Shown here piece after piece: positions 7,495 through 15,063 of a DNA stretch of 19,099 bases. Every line of letters begins with the position of its first letter. Position 1 is the stretch's first letter. Location: contig CAMLRG010000095.1 in assembly GCA_946482335.1 (NCBI GenBank), forward strand, positions 1-19,099, read 5' to 3'. The notes under the pieces were generated by a model. It saw nothing but the letters and a program-made list of their open reading frames with translations. It searched no databases and was not told where the DNA came from. Source of the stretch: an uncultured Duganella sp. GTDB lineage: Bacteria > Pseudomonadota > Gammaproteobacteria > Burkholderiales > Burkholderiaceae. A program made the translations under genes and the position numbers.

Positions 7495-8780
7495 CCGGCA
7501 GCTCCCTGGCCTGGTTTGGTGGCGTCGAAATAGTAGCTGACCCGCTTGCGCGGGCTGAGGTAGGCATAAATTTCCTTCGGCACCTGCGAAGGCTTGATGG
7601 CGCGTACGATATTCAGGTCGCTCTCCCGGTCCATGTCCACCATGATGGCGTCTTCGCGCGCGACGTTCGGCTCGTACACCACCAGTTCAGGCTTGTTCGG
7701 CTTTTCAGTGTTGATGGTGGCCACCATGCCGGTGGCGCCGTTCGAGAGCTGGACGATGGTGCCGGGCGGGTAGACGCCCAGGCAGCGGATGAACACCTGC
7801 AGCAGCTTGGGGTCGAATTTGCCGCGGTTCTTGGCGAACATCAGCGACAGCGCCTCGTGCGGCGTCAAGCCCGGCGTGCCGTTGATCGGGTTGCACAGGC
7901 GGTCGTAAGCATTGGCGATCGCCACGATGCGCGCCAGCACGCCGATGCCCTCCCCTTTCTGATGATGCGGGTAGCCGCTGCCATCGAACATTTCATGGTG
8001 ATCGCGCACGATGGCCACGGCGGCGGCGGGGAACTTGAGCTGTTGGGCCATTTCGGCGCCGACCAGGCAGTGCGTCTCGTACAGGTTCTGTTCCGATTGG
8101 TTCCATGGTTCGGTCTTGGTGATGACCTTGTCGGGGATATTGCGCACGCCGATGTCATGGAACATGGCGCCCACGCCCATTGCGCTGGCCACTTCGCGCG
8201 GCAGCTTGATGTCGCGCGCAATCATCATCGACAGCATGGTGACGTTCAGCGAGTGCAGGTAGATTTCCTCGCCGCCGGTGCGGTCGCCCATCACGTGGAT
8301 GGCCAGGTCGGGCGCGCTGAGGATGGAGTCGGCAATCTTGCCGATCATGGCGCTGGCGCGCTGCAGGTTCTCGGCCGGGCGGGCGAAAATATTCCTTTCC
8401 ATGTCGCGCATGTCGCGCGCAGTGTCGATGAAAGCGTGTTCGATACGGGCCGCATTCTCGCGCTGCTGGCGCATGCGTTCCATCATGGCGCGTTTGGCGG
8501 CCAGTTCCGGCGACTCGGGGGCCGGCGGCGGCGGCGGCTCGGCCGACTTGGCTTCGGCGGCGCGCTGCTCGGCGACCGGCAGCGGGGCCGGCTGGACATC
8601 GCTTAATGCCGGGTCGATACGGATCTTGCGCAAGCCCAGGCTGCGCAACTGGTGGATCTGTTCCTGCGACTTGATCTTGAAATGGCTGAATGCAAAGGGA
8701 TGCTCGAACCACTTCAGGTCGAGATGGACGTATAAGCCGACTTGCAACTGCTCCAGAAGAATATCCTGAGTTTCCGGCAT
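7491..8780 (-). CDS. HD-GYP domain protein with N-terminal DUF3391
   Basis: 429-residue putative cyclic-di-GMP phosphodiesterase. Residues about 1–60 match a DUF3391 domain (LLEQLQVGLYVHLDLKWFEH). A Pro/Ala/Glu-rich linker and helix follow (about 65–120), then the HD-GYP domain: His208-Asp209 in MFHDIGV, THCLVGAEMA, HHEMFDGSGYPHH (His261/His262, GYP 269–271) and IVAIANAYDRL. In the canonical HDxGK motif the lysine is replaced by Val212, which may weaken or alter activity. The start at 8780 is preferred over an upstream in-frame ATG at 8846 because a TATAAT box lies at 8814–8819 and the DUF3391 homology begins right after the 8780 Met. The last 4 bp overlap the histidine kinase gene. First gene of the block down to hslR. 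Confidence 0.92.
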   Translation of the reverse strand: MPETQDILLEQLQVGLYVHLDLKWFEHPFAFSHFKIKSQEQIHQLRSLGLRKIRIDPALSDVQPAPLPVAEQRAAEAKSAEPPPPPAPESPELAAKRAMMERMRQQRENAARIEHAFIDTARDMRDMERNIFARPAENLQRASAMIGKIADSILSAPDLAIHVMGDRTGGEEIYLHSLNVTMLSMMIARDIKLPREVASAMGVGAMFHDIGVRNIPDKVITKTEPWNQSEQNLYETHCLVGAEMAQQLKFPAAAVAIVRDHHEMFDGSGYPHHQKGEGIGVLARIVAIANAYDRLCNPINGTPGLTPHEALSLMFAKNRGKFDPKLLQVFIRCLGVYPPGTIVQLSNGATGMVATINTEKPNKPELVVYEPNVAREDAIMVDMDRESDLNIVRAIKPSQVPKEIYAYLSPRKRVSYYFDATKPGQGAAG

Positions 8781-8813
8781 GGCCTGTGCCCCCAGTTTGA
8801 CAGTCGATGCCTG

Positions 8814-8819
8814 ATTATA
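8814..8819 (-). promoter_or_regulatory. Putative -10 box of the HD-GYP/kinase/clsB block
   Basis: A perfect TATAAT reads on the minus strand here, about 33 bases upstream of the ATG at 8780, giving a leader of roughly 25–28 nt with a GGGGG ribosome-binding stretch before the ATG. No good -35 hexamer is seen at 16–18 bp, so an activator or another sigma input may be needed. It also rules against the longer start at 8846. Confidence 0.5.
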
Positions 8820-8858
8820 GCCGTACGCGGGGCGCACGACTGGCAAGCAAACCGCTAG

Positions 8859-9308
8859 TTACAAGTGCTGCGGTAACTGCAGGATCGCTTCCGCATTGGA
8901 AGGCGAGAAGCAGCGGTCGGCGGCCTCGAGGTAGGGCAGCCAGGCGTGGGCCGTATGCTCGCGCGGGCTCAGCATGATGGGCACGTTGCGCGGCACTTGC
9001 ACGCTGAATATATGTTCCAGGTTGTGCGTGACGCCGGGGGCGTAGCGGTGACGCCAGACGGGATAGATTTCGTAGATGTTCTGCAGGCCCCAATCGCGCA
9101 GCGCGATGGCCTTGCCGTCGGCGACGATGCCGGTCTCTTCGAACAGTTCGCGGGTGGCGGTGGTGAGCAGGGGTTCGTCGATGGCGTCTTTCGAGCCGGT
9201 GACCGATTGCCAATAGCCGGGCTTGTCGGCGCGCTCGATCAGCAATACTTCCAGGTCGGCGGTGTGGATCACGACCAGGACGGATTCGGGGATTTTGTAG
9301 GGCTTCAT
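8859..9308 (-). CDS. nudB: Dihydroneopterin triphosphate pyrophosphatase (Nudix)
   Basis: 149-residue Nudix hydrolase expected to remove pyrophosphate from dihydroneopterin triphosphate, an early folate-pathway step. The Nudix box spans residues 38–61: Gly38, Glu45, then RELFEETGI (53–61) with metal-binding Glu54, Glu57 and Glu58. The Gly-to-Glu spacing is one residue longer than the textbook GX5EX7REUXEEXGU, a variant I recall as usual in betaproteobacterial NudB. The opening KIPESVLVVIHT and the motif YWQSVTGS are characteristic of NudB rather than other Nudix proteins, and the aspS–nudB pairing also occurs in other proteobacteria. The start codon lies one base from the 102-bp repeat at 9310–9411, so its whole leader, including any ribosome-binding site, is repeat-derived. 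Confidence 0.92.
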   Translation of the reverse strand: MKPYKIPESVLVVIHTADLEVLLIERADKPGYWQSVTGSKDAIDEPLLTTATRELFEETGIVADGKAIALRDWGLQNIYEIYPVWRHRYAPGVTHNLEHIFSVQVPRNVPIMLSPREHTAHAWLPYLEAADRCFSPSNAEAILQLPQHL

Positions 9309-9309
9309 A

Positions 9310-9411
9310 AAACCGTTAACCCGGTGCCTGACCCGCAGGGTCAGGCACCAACCAGCGGCGTTCGCGGGCCAAGTGTCAGACCCTGTGGGCCTGACACTGG
9401 TTCTCCGGTTT
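9310..9411. repeat. 102-bp palindromic element (copy A) between aspS and nudB
   Basis: The element fills the intergenic gap, from 1 base before the nudB ATG to the last base of the aspS stop codon. It contains a perfect 12-bp-stem hairpin (GGTGCCTGACCC–gca–GGGTCAGGCACC, 9323–9349) and a second hairpin (GTGTCAGACCC–tgt–GGGCCTGACAC, 9373–9397) with one mismatched pair. Imperfect terminal inverted repeats bracket them (AAACCGTTAACC on the left, GGTTCTCCGGTTT on the right). It aligns along its whole length with the 102-bp copy at 12638–12739; the second hairpin differs by one base, while the termini and the middle segment are less conserved. It would form a structured RNA between the aspS and nudB cistrons. 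Confidence 0.93.
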
Positions 9412-11216
9412 TAGCCAGCCACCTTCGGCTCAGCCGCACGCAGGCGGATATGCAGCTCACGCAGTTGCTTCTCGTCGACCGGCGATGGAGCGTGGGTCAG
9501 CAAGCACTGTGCGCGTTGGGTTTTCGGGAAGGCGATCACGTCGCGGATCGAATCGGACTTGGTCATCAGGGTCACGATACGGTCCAGGCCGAAGGCCAGG
9601 CCACCGTGCGGCGGCGCGCCATACTGCAGCGCATCCAGCAGGAAGCCGAACTTCTCGCGCGCTTCCTCGGCACCGATCTTCAGCGCGCGGAACACTTTCG
9701 ACTGCACTTCCTCGCGGTGGATACGGATCGAGCCGCCGCCCAGTTCCCAGCCGTTCAGCACCATGTCGTAGGCCTTGGCGATACATGCACCCGGATTGGT
9801 CTCCAGCATGTCTTCGTGGCCGTCCTTCGGCGAGGTGAACGGGTGGTGGGTCGCGGTCCAGCGGTCTTCTTCCTCGTCGTACTCGAACATCGGGAAGTCG
9901 ATCACCCACAGCGGCGCCCACACGTCGTTGAACAGGCCGTTGGCCTTGCCGAACTCGGAGTGACCGATCTTCACGCGCAGCGCGCCGATCGCATCGTTGA
10001 CGACTTTGGCCTTGTCGGCGCCGAAGAAGATCAGGTCGCCGTCCTGTGCGCCGGTCAGCTCCAGGATCTTGTTCAGTGCTTCGTCATGGATGTTCTTCAC
10101 GATCGGCGACTGCAGGCCATCGCGGCCCTTGGCCTTTTCGTTGACCTTGATGTAGGCCAGGCCCTTGGCGCCGTAGATCGCCACGAACTGGGTGTAGGCG
10201 TCGATTTCCGAACGCGGCATGTCGGCGCCTTTCGGCACGCGCATGCCGACCACGCGGCCGTTCTTCATGTTGGCGGCGCCGGAGAAGACCTTGAACTCCA
10301 CGTCTTTCATGACGTCGGTCAGGTCGGTGAATTCCAGCTTGACGCGCATGTCGGGCTTGTCCGAACCGTACTTGCCCATCGCTTCGGCGAAGTCCATCAC
10401 CGGGAACGGGTTAGGCAGGTCCACGTCCATGGTGTTCTTGAACACCTTGCGGATCATGTCTTCGAACAGGTCGCGGATCTCCTGCTCGTTCAGGAACGAG
10501 GTTTCGCAGTCGATCTGGGTGAATTCCGGCTGGCGGTCGGCGCGCAGGTCTTCGTCGCGGAAGCACTTGGTGATCTGGTAGTAGCGGTCGAAGTTGGCCA
10601 CCATCAGCAGCTGCTTGAACAGCTGCGGCGACTGCGGCAGCGCGAAGAATTCGTGGGCGTTCACGCGCGACGGCACCAGGTAGTCGCGCGCGCCTTCCGG
10701 GGTGGACTTGGTCAGCACCGGGGTTTCGATATCGATGAAGCCCAGGTTGTCCAGGTACTTGCGCACTTCCATCGACACCTTGTAGCGCAGGCGCAGGTTG
10801 TTCTGCATCTGCGGACGGCGCAGGTCCAGCACGCGGTGGGTCAGGCGCGTGGTTTCGGACAGGTTGTCGTCGTCCAGCTGGAACGGCACCGGCACGGAAG
10901 CGTTCAGCACTTCCACTTGCGAGGCGACCACTTCGATCTTGCCCGACTTGAGGTTGTTGTTGACGGTGCCCGCCAGGCGGTCTTTCACGGTGCCGGTGAC
11001 GCGCAGGCAGTACTCGTTACGCACGGATTCGGCGACTTTGAACACGTCCGCCTGGTCCGGGTTGCAGACCACCTGCACCAGGCCTTCGCGGTCGCGCAGG
11101 TCGATGAAGATCACGCCGCCGTGGTCGCGGCGACGGTGTACCCAGCCGCACAGGCTGACGGTTTGGCCTACGAGGGCTTCGGTTACGAGGCCGCAGTATT
11201 CAGTACGCATGGACAT
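9411..11216 (-). CDS. aspS: Aspartate–tRNA ligase (probably non-discriminating Asp/Asn type)
   Basis: 601-residue class IIb aminoacyl-tRNA synthetase charging tRNA-Asp. Order: anticodon-binding OB domain ([20 protein letters not shown], from about residue 24), class II catalytic core with [27 protein letters not shown] and motif 2 ([18 protein letters not shown]), a bacterial insertion (GAD) domain in the middle, and motif 3 ([15 protein letters not shown]). The length matches bacterial AspRS. The start at 11216 (MSMRTEYCG) has GAGA 6 bases upstream; Met3 is the alternative. The RRRDHGG sequence carries the His that in Pseudomonas aeruginosa AspRS marks a non-discriminating enzyme able to misacylate tRNA-Asn (E. 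coli has Leu), so a GatCAB amidotransferase is expected elsewhere. It lies 26 bp downstream of the DUF502 gene, likely the same operon. Confidence 0.97.
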   Translation of the reverse strand: MSMRTEYCGLVTEALVGQTVSLCGWVHRRRDHGGVIFIDLRDREGLVQVVCNPDQADVFKVAESVRNEYCLRVTGTVKDRLAGTVNNNLKSGKIEVVASQVEVLNASVPVPFQLDDDNLSETTRLTHRVLDLRRPQMQNNLRLRYKVSMEVRKYLDNLGFIDIETPVLTKSTPEGARDYLVPSRVNAHEFFALPQSPQLFKQLLMVANFDRYYQITKCFRDEDLRADRQPEFTQIDCETSFLNEQEIRDLFEDMIRKVFKNTMDVDLPNPFPVMDFAEAMGKYGSDKPDMRVKLEFTDLTDVMKDVEFKVFSGAANMKNGRVVGMRVPKGADMPRSEIDAYTQFVAIYGAKGLAYIKVNEKAKGRDGLQSPIVKNIHDEALNKILELTGAQDGDLIFFGADKAKVVNDAIGALRVKIGHSEFGKANGLFNDVWAPLWVIDFPMFEYDEEEDRWTATHHPFTSPKDGHEDMLETNPGACIAKAYDMVLNGWELGGGSIRIHREEVQSKVFRALKIGAEEAREKFGFLLDALQYGAPPHGGLAFGLDRIVTLMTKSDSIRDVIAFPKTQRAQCLLTHAPSPVDEKQLRELHIRLRAAEPKVAG

Positions 11217-11242
11217 ATTGATTCTCAGTTTCAGGTTAAGTT

Positions 11243-11830
11243 TTATTCAGGGACGACAACGCCCATCGAAACGATGTACTTCAGTGCGGCATCGACGCTC
11301 ATATCGAGCTCGATCACGTCTTGTTTCCGCATCATCAGGAAGAAGCCGGAAGTCGGGTTCGGCGTGGTGGGCACGTAGACGGAGATGTACTCGCCATCCA
11401 GGTGCTTTTGCACTTCGGTGGCCGGCGCGCCGGTCAGGAAGGCGATGGTGCGCGAGCCGGCATGCGGGTACGGCACCAGCACGGCCTTGCGGAAGGCGTT
11501 GCCGGTATCGGAGAACAGCGTATCCGATACCTGTTTCACGCTGCCGTACAGGGAGCTGACCACCGGGATCCGGTGCAGCAGCCTTTCCCACTGCTTGACG
11601 ACAAAATTGCCGACCAGGTTATTGGTCAGCAGGCCGGTGATGAACACGATGAGGATGGTCAGGATAGTGCCCAGGCCCGGGATATCGAAACCGATCAGGG
11701 TACGCGGCTGCCAGCGCTCCGGGACGATCAGGAGCGACTGGTCCATGGTGCTGATGATGATGTTGAGCACCCAGGCGGTAATCGCCAGGGGCACCAGGAT
11801 CAGCAAGCCGGTAATGAAATATTTGCGCAT
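11243..11830 (-). CDS. DUF502 family integral membrane protein
   Basis: 195-residue inner-membrane protein of unknown function. Two transmembrane segments are evident: residues about 5–27 ([19 protein letters not shown]) and about 51–74 ([19 protein letters not shown]). The conserved DUF502 stretch [18 protein letters not shown] (88–105) follows, then a soluble domain with the family's [14 protein letters not shown] (151–164). The start at 11830 is chosen because GAGGA lies 6–10 bases upstream and the first helix begins there; the frame stays open for another 43 codons upstream, but that part is low-complexity Pro/Arg and overlaps fmdB. It follows fmdB by 22 bp and precedes aspS, an order I recall as common in Burkholderiales. 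Confidence 0.93.
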   Translation of the reverse strand: MRKYFITGLLILVPLAITAWVLNIIISTMDQSLLIVPERWQPRTLIGFDIPGLGTILTILIVFITGLLTNNLVGNFVVKQWERLLHRIPVVSSLYGSVKQVSDTLFSDTGNAFRKAVLVPYPHAGSRTIAFLTGAPATEVQKHLDGEYISVYVPTTPNPTSGFFLMMRKQDVIELDMSVDAALKYIVSMGVVVPE

Positions 11831-11852
11831 CGGGTTCCTCGTGCGGGGGTAA

Positions 11853-12134
11853 TCAGCCTTCGCTGCCGCTGGCCGCCGGCGCCGGGGTGGCTGGGGCGGC
11901 CGCCGGAGCGTCGGGCTTGGGCGAGCTGGCGACGCCGGTCGCCGGGGCGCTGCCGCCACGGAAATCGGTCACATACCAGCCGGTGCCTTTCAGTTGGAAG
12001 CCGGCCGCGGTCAATTGCTTCTTGAAGGTGGATTTGCCGCAGGAAGGGCAGTCCGTGAGCTGCGGATCGGAGATCTTTTGCAGCACATCCTTGGCAAAGC
12101 CACATTCCTCGCAGCGGTAAGCGTAGATCGGCAT
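11853..12134 (-). CDS. FmdB-family putative regulatory zinc-ribbon protein
   Basis: 93-residue small zinc-ribbon protein. The N-terminus MPIYAYRCEECG with Cys8/Cys11 and a second pair Cys29/Cys32 (DCPSCGKSTFKKQ) is the FmdB/CxxC_CxxC_SSSS signature, followed by the conserved LTAAGFQLKGTGWYVTDFR. The C-terminal 30 residues are an Ala/Pro/Gly-rich tail without recognisable fold. The family was named after a formamidase-operon regulator of Methylophilus, but its biochemical role is not settled. A GGAG lies 8 bases upstream of the start. It begins 33 bp after the methyltransferase stop and is followed by DUF502 and aspS. Confidence 0.93.
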   Translation of the reverse strand: MPIYAYRCEECGFAKDVLQKISDPQLTDCPSCGKSTFKKQLTAAGFQLKGTGWYVTDFRGGSAPATGVASSPKPDAPAAAPATPAPAASGSEG

Positions 12135-12167
12135 CTATTACTCCGCAAAAAACATCAAAACCCTGAA

Positions 12168-12857
12168 TTATAAAGCTTTTTTCCGGCGCCAGGCCATCCA
12201 GCGCTCCTTGCCCTGGAATACCGGGATCGAGTCGTCCACCGCCTCGTCCCACTCCAGCTCGAAGTGGGCGCTCATTAACTGGTCGAGCTGCTGCCGGCTG
12301 GCGCCGAACGGCGGGCCCTTGGGCTGGTCGCCGAAGTAGAAGTAGCCCAGCAGGAGGCCGCCTTCCGGCAGCAGTTGCGCCCAGCGCTCGGCCACGCGCG
12401 GCCACATGTCGCGCGGCATGGCGCACAGGAAGGCGCGTTCGTAGATCACGTCCAGCGGCGCGGGCGGCTGGTATTCGAAGAAGTCGGCCAGCACCACATG
12501 CGCGCGCCAGGGCCCGACCGTCTGTTGCGCCGCAGCAACGGCGGCGGGGGAGAAGTCGATGGCGGTGGCGTCCCAGCCGGCCTGGCAGAAGGCTTGCAGC
12601 TCGTGGGCACTGCCGCAGCCGGGGATGAGGGCTGTCGAAACCGGTAAACCAGGTGTCTGACCCGCAGGGTCAGACACCGATACGCGGCGGCCGCGGGCAA
12701 GTGTCAGACCCTGTGGGTCTGACACTGGTTTACCGGTTTGTAGCCAAGCCGCCAGCTGGATCGGCACCCCACCCCGGTCCCAAGGCGTAAACGCCCCCTC
12801 GAAGCGCTGGTCCCAGAACGCCGCCGTGCGCGGATCGCGGTTAGAGAACTCGGGCAT
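12168..12857 (-). CDS. TPMT-family SAM-dependent methyltransferase carrying a repeat-encoded insert
   Basis: 229-residue class I methyltransferase related to the thiopurine S-methyltransferase family. Visible are [19 protein letters not shown] (residues 14–32), motif [13 protein letters not shown] (76–87), the acidic SAM-ribose motif AIDFSPAAV, and the TPMT-type [17 protein letters not shown] and [19 protein letters not shown] segments. The start at 12857 is preferred over 12908 because family homology begins there; it overlaps the 3' end of ubiB by 17 bp. Residues about 40–74 ([10 protein letters not shown]…GLPVS) are encoded by a 102-bp palindromic repeat and lie between the substrate-binding N-terminus and motif I. 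Without the insert the protein would have about 195 residues and read [11 protein letters not shown], close to normal homologs. Whether the enzyme still works is unknown. Substrate unassigned. Confidence 0.88.
   Translation of the reverse strand: MPEFSNRDPRTAAFWDQRFEGAFTPWDRGGVPIQLAAWLQTGKPVSDPQGLTLARGRRVSVSDPAGQTPGLPVSTALIPGCGSAHELQAFCQAGWDATAIDFSPAAVAAAQQTVGPWRAHVVLADFFEYQPPAPLDVIYERAFLCAMPRDMWPRVAERWAQLLPEGGLLLGYFYFGDQPKGPPFGASRQQLDQLMSAHFELEWDEAVDDSIPVFQGKERWMAWRRKKAL
12638..12739. repeat. 102-bp palindromic element (copy B) inserted in frame in a methyltransferase gene
   Basis: Perfect 13-bp terminal inverted repeats (AAACCGGTAAACC at 12638–12650 and its complement at 12727–12739) enclose two hairpins: GGTGTCTGACCC–gca–GGGTCAGACACC (12652–12678, perfect 12-bp stem) and GTGTCAGACCC–tgt–GGGTCTGACAC (12701–12725, perfect 11-bp stem). 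Between them is a small GCGGC-G-GCCGC palindrome. It has the same length and plan as copy A at 9310–9411. Because 102 bp is 34 codons and the minus-strand frame has no stop, the methyltransferase reads straight through it. Confidence 0.95.
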
Positions 12858-14400
12858 AAACCTGGTACGCCACCGCGCCGACCACAAACGCGCCCACAAA
12901 GAACACAAAGAACGACATCAGCCGGTTGGTATGCCGCTGCTCCGCCACCAGTTGCGCCAGCAAGACCTTGGTATCCACGTCCCGCTCAGCCGCCAGGGTT
13001 AGCGCCTGGTGCGCCAGCCGAGGCAATTGCGGGAAGATGTGCGAATACCTCGGCGCTTCCGCCTTCAAGCGCTCAATGAAACCGCGCCACCCCACCTGCT
13101 CCGCCATCCAGCGTTCCAGGTAAGGCTTGGCCGTCTTCCACAAATCCAGGTCCGGATCGAGCTGACGGCCCAGGCCCTCGATATTCAGCAGGGTCTTTTG
13201 CAGCAGCACCAACTGCGGCTGCACTTCCACATTGAAGCGGCGCGAAGTCTGGAACAGCCGCAGCAGCACCTGGCCGAACGAAATATCCTTCAAGGGGCGG
13301 TCGAAGATCGGTTCGCAGCAGGCGCGCACCGCCGCCTCCAGTTCGTCCACCCGGGTTTCCTTGGGCGCCCAGCCGGACTCGATGTGCGCCTCGGCCACGC
13401 GCTTGTAGTCGCGGCGGAAGAAGGCCAGGAAGTTTTGCGACAGGTAATCCTTGTCGTAATCGTTCAGGGTACCGACGATGCCGAAGTCCAGCGCGATATA
13501 GCGCCCGAACGTCTCCGGCTCGATCGACACCAAAATATTACCCGGGTGCATGTCCGCGTGGAAGAAGCCATCGCGGAACACTTGCGTGAAAAAGATTTCC
13601 ACGCCATCGGTGGACAGCTTTTTCAGGTCCACGCCCGCCTCGACCAGGCGCGCAGTCTGCGATACCGGGATGCCATGCATGCGCTCCATCACGATCACAT
13701 TGCTCGAGCAATAATCCCAGTACATCTCCGGCACCAGCAGCAGGCGCGATTCGGCAAAGTTGCGGCGCAATTGGCTGGCGTTGGCGGCCTCGCGCATCAA
13801 GTCCAGTTCATCGTGCAGGTATTTGTCGAATTCCTGCACCACTTCCTGGATCTTCAGGCGCTTGGAATCGGCCCACACATGGTTGATGAAGTTGGCCGCG
13901 ATATGCATCAGCGCCACGTCTTCATCGATCAGCTTCTTCATGCCCGGACGCAGCACCTTGACCGCCACCTGGGTGCCATCTTTCAGCGCGGCAAAATGCA
14001 CCTGCGCGATGGAAGCCGAGGCCACCGGCACGCGTTCGAAGCGCGCGAACAATTCATCCGGATGCGCCCCGAGCGAGGCTTCGATCATCGCGATTGCCAG
14101 GTCGGAGTCGAACGGCGGCACGCGGTCCTGCAGCTTGGACAGCTCGGCCACGATATCGAGCGGGAACAGGTCGCTGCGGGTCGACAGCACCTGGCCGAAC
14201 TTGACGAAGATCGGGCCCAGCTCTTCCAGCGCGCGGCGCAGGCGCACTGCGCGCGGCGTGGACAGGTCGCGCCAGAAGAAGACCACATCGAGGAATTTGC
14301 TGATGCGCGGCTTGTCGAAGCCGGAAATGGCGATTTCGTCCAGCCCATAGCGGACGGAGACACGGACAATCTTGAGCAGCCGGAGGAATTTGCGGATCAT
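12841..14400 (-). CDS. ubiB: Ubiquinone biosynthesis atypical kinase/ATPase UbiB
   Basis: 519-residue member of the ABC1/ADCK/UbiB protein-kinase-like family, needed for ubiquinone synthesis, probably as an ATPase that helps extract or deliver lipid intermediates to the Ubi complex. Diagnostic motifs are the KxGQ motif (Lys67 to Gln70 in [13 protein letters not shown]), the Ala-rich nucleotide loop ([10 protein letters not shown], 126–135), Lys148 in VAVKVLRPG, the catalytic loop [13 protein letters not shown] (277–289) with Asp283 and Asn288, and the DFG at 305–307. The C-terminus has a hydrophobic tail (about 494–516) that anchors it in the inner membrane. It is slightly shorter than E. coli UbiB. 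Its ATG overlaps the ubiJ stop (ATGA), and the ubiE–ubiJ–ubiB order of enterobacteria is kept, with a Tim44-like gene inserted. Confidence 0.97.
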   Translation of the reverse strand: MIRKFLRLLKIVRVSVRYGLDEIAISGFDKPRISKFLDVVFFWRDLSTPRAVRLRRALEELGPIFVKFGQVLSTRSDLFPLDIVAELSKLQDRVPPFDSDLAIAMIEASLGAHPDELFARFERVPVASASIAQVHFAALKDGTQVAVKVLRPGMKKLIDEDVALMHIAANFINHVWADSKRLKIQEVVQEFDKYLHDELDLMREAANASQLRRNFAESRLLLVPEMYWDYCSSNVIVMERMHGIPVSQTARLVEAGVDLKKLSTDGVEIFFTQVFRDGFFHADMHPGNILVSIEPETFGRYIALDFGIVGTLNDYDKDYLSQNFLAFFRRDYKRVAEAHIESGWAPKETRVDELEAAVRACCEPIFDRPLKDISFGQVLLRLFQTSRRFNVEVQPQLVLLQKTLLNIEGLGRQLDPDLDLWKTAKPYLERWMAEQVGWRGFIERLKAEAPRYSHIFPQLPRLAHQALTLAAERDVDTKVLLAQLVAEQRHTNRLMSFFVFFVGAFVVGAVAYQVYARVL

Positions 14401-15005
14401 TTAGCCAGTTTTTGTTCGAGTTTTTCCAGCCGTTTGCTGGCGCGCTCCACGTCGTCGCGGAAGCGGGTCACGTCGGCCGCAAAGCTTTCCGCCACGACGG
14501 GGCGGATCAGCAGCGGATTCTCGTCGAGGAAGTATTCTGCGACATTCTCGGCGACTTTGCGCTGGCTGTTGCGGGCGCCCTGCACCATTGCCTTCGCCCC
14601 CTGCACCAGGCGGACCGCGGCGATCGGGCCCACGATTTTTTCCAGGTCGGCTTCCGCCTCCCAGCGCAACGATTGCGACAGGTGCGAAATGGCGTTGGCG
14701 AATTCGGCATCGCCCTCGATCTGCACGTAGGAGAAGGCACGCTCGCGGTTCTGCGCGATCAGCGGCAGGTCGCCCAGCTTCAGGCGAATCGTCACCGCTG
14801 CCGCCGACGCGCTGCCCGCCGCTTCCACCATGCCATCGGGTGCCACCCGCAAGCGCAGCACAGCCGGGCTGGCGTCGATCACGGCGACCTTGCCGGCATG
14901 CAGTTTGAGTTCTGTGCGCGCCCAGGACTCTTGCGCCAGCAAGTGGTTGATGGTGGCGGCGGCCGGCGCGCTCAGGCCTGGCAGCTTGGGGGGGAATGGG
15001 AACAT
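14397..15005 (-). CDS. ubiJ: Ubiquinone biosynthesis accessory factor UbiJ (SCP2 domain)
   Basis: 202-residue soluble protein expected to bind ubiquinone intermediates and scaffold the cytosolic Ubi complex together with UbiK. Residues about 18–112 form an SCP2-type lipid-binding domain ([17 protein letters not shown], later [20 protein letters not shown]). The remainder is mostly helical and ends in a charged coiled coil ([19 protein letters not shown]). The start at 15005 ([10 protein letters not shown]) is chosen because homology begins there; the frame is open for 28 codons upstream but those cover the intergenic repeat remnant and terminator. The Shine-Dalgarno is weak (AGAAG about 10 bases upstream). 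Its stop overlaps ubiB. A terminator at 15064–15098 separates it from the upstream Tim44-like gene. Confidence 0.92.
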   Translation of the reverse strand: MFPFPPKLPGLSAPAAATINHLLAQESWARTELKLHAGKVAVIDASPAVLRLRVAPDGMVEAAGSASAAAVTIRLKLGDLPLIAQNRERAFSYVQIEGDAEFANAISHLSQSLRWEAEADLEKIVGPIAAVRLVQGAKAMVQGARNSQRKVAENVAEYFLDENPLLIRPVVAESFAADVTRFRDDVERASKRLEKLEQKLAK

Positions 15006-15030
15006 TGTTGTCGTCTTCTTTAACCGCAAA

Positions 15031-15062
15031 ACCTGACCCCGGTTTACCGGTTCTACCGGTTT
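15031..15062. repeat. Degenerate partial copy of the palindromic element upstream of ubiJ
   Basis: On the minus strand this reads AAACCGGTAGAACCGGTAAA followed by CCGGGGTCAGGT. It contains the same terminal box (AACCGGTAAACC) as the 102-bp repeats, here repeated in part, and a GGGGTCAGG motif like that in the 82-bp palindrome, but no complete hairpins. It lies between the terminator and the ubiJ start, forming most of the ubiJ leader. It is best read as one decayed or truncated end. Confidence 0.6.
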
Positions 15063-15063
15063 G

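Noticed and set aside
8781..8846. N-terminal extension of the HD-GYP protein from an ATG at 8846
   Set aside because: The TATAAT at 8814–8819 would lie inside the coding region, and DUF3391 homology starts after the 8780 Met.
9310..9411. CRISPR-like or riboswitch interpretation of the hairpin-rich gap
   Set aside because: There are no regular direct repeats with spacers. The structure recurs inside a coding gene at 12638, so a dispersed palindromic element explains it better than a regulatory aptamer.
8946..11378. Very long open frame (810 codons) on the plus strand opposite aspS and nudB
   Set aside because: Its protein is rich in His/Gln/Val/Arg with no domain, a typical mirror of GC-rich codons on the real minus-strand genes. 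The aspS reading has full family motifs.
11831..11959. 43-residue N-terminal extension of the DUF502 protein
   Set aside because: Low-complexity Pro/Arg sequence overlapping fmdB; a GAGGA site and the first membrane helix support the start at 11830.
12638..12739. Reading the methyltransferase as a pseudogene
   Set aside because: The 102-bp insert keeps the frame, adds no stop, and all downstream motifs remain; loss of function is possible but not shown by the sequence.
13009..14730. 573-codon plus-strand open frame opposite ubiB/ubiJ
   Set aside because: Antisense shadow of ubiB, whose kinase motifs are complete; composition is unnatural and no ribosome-binding site is evident.
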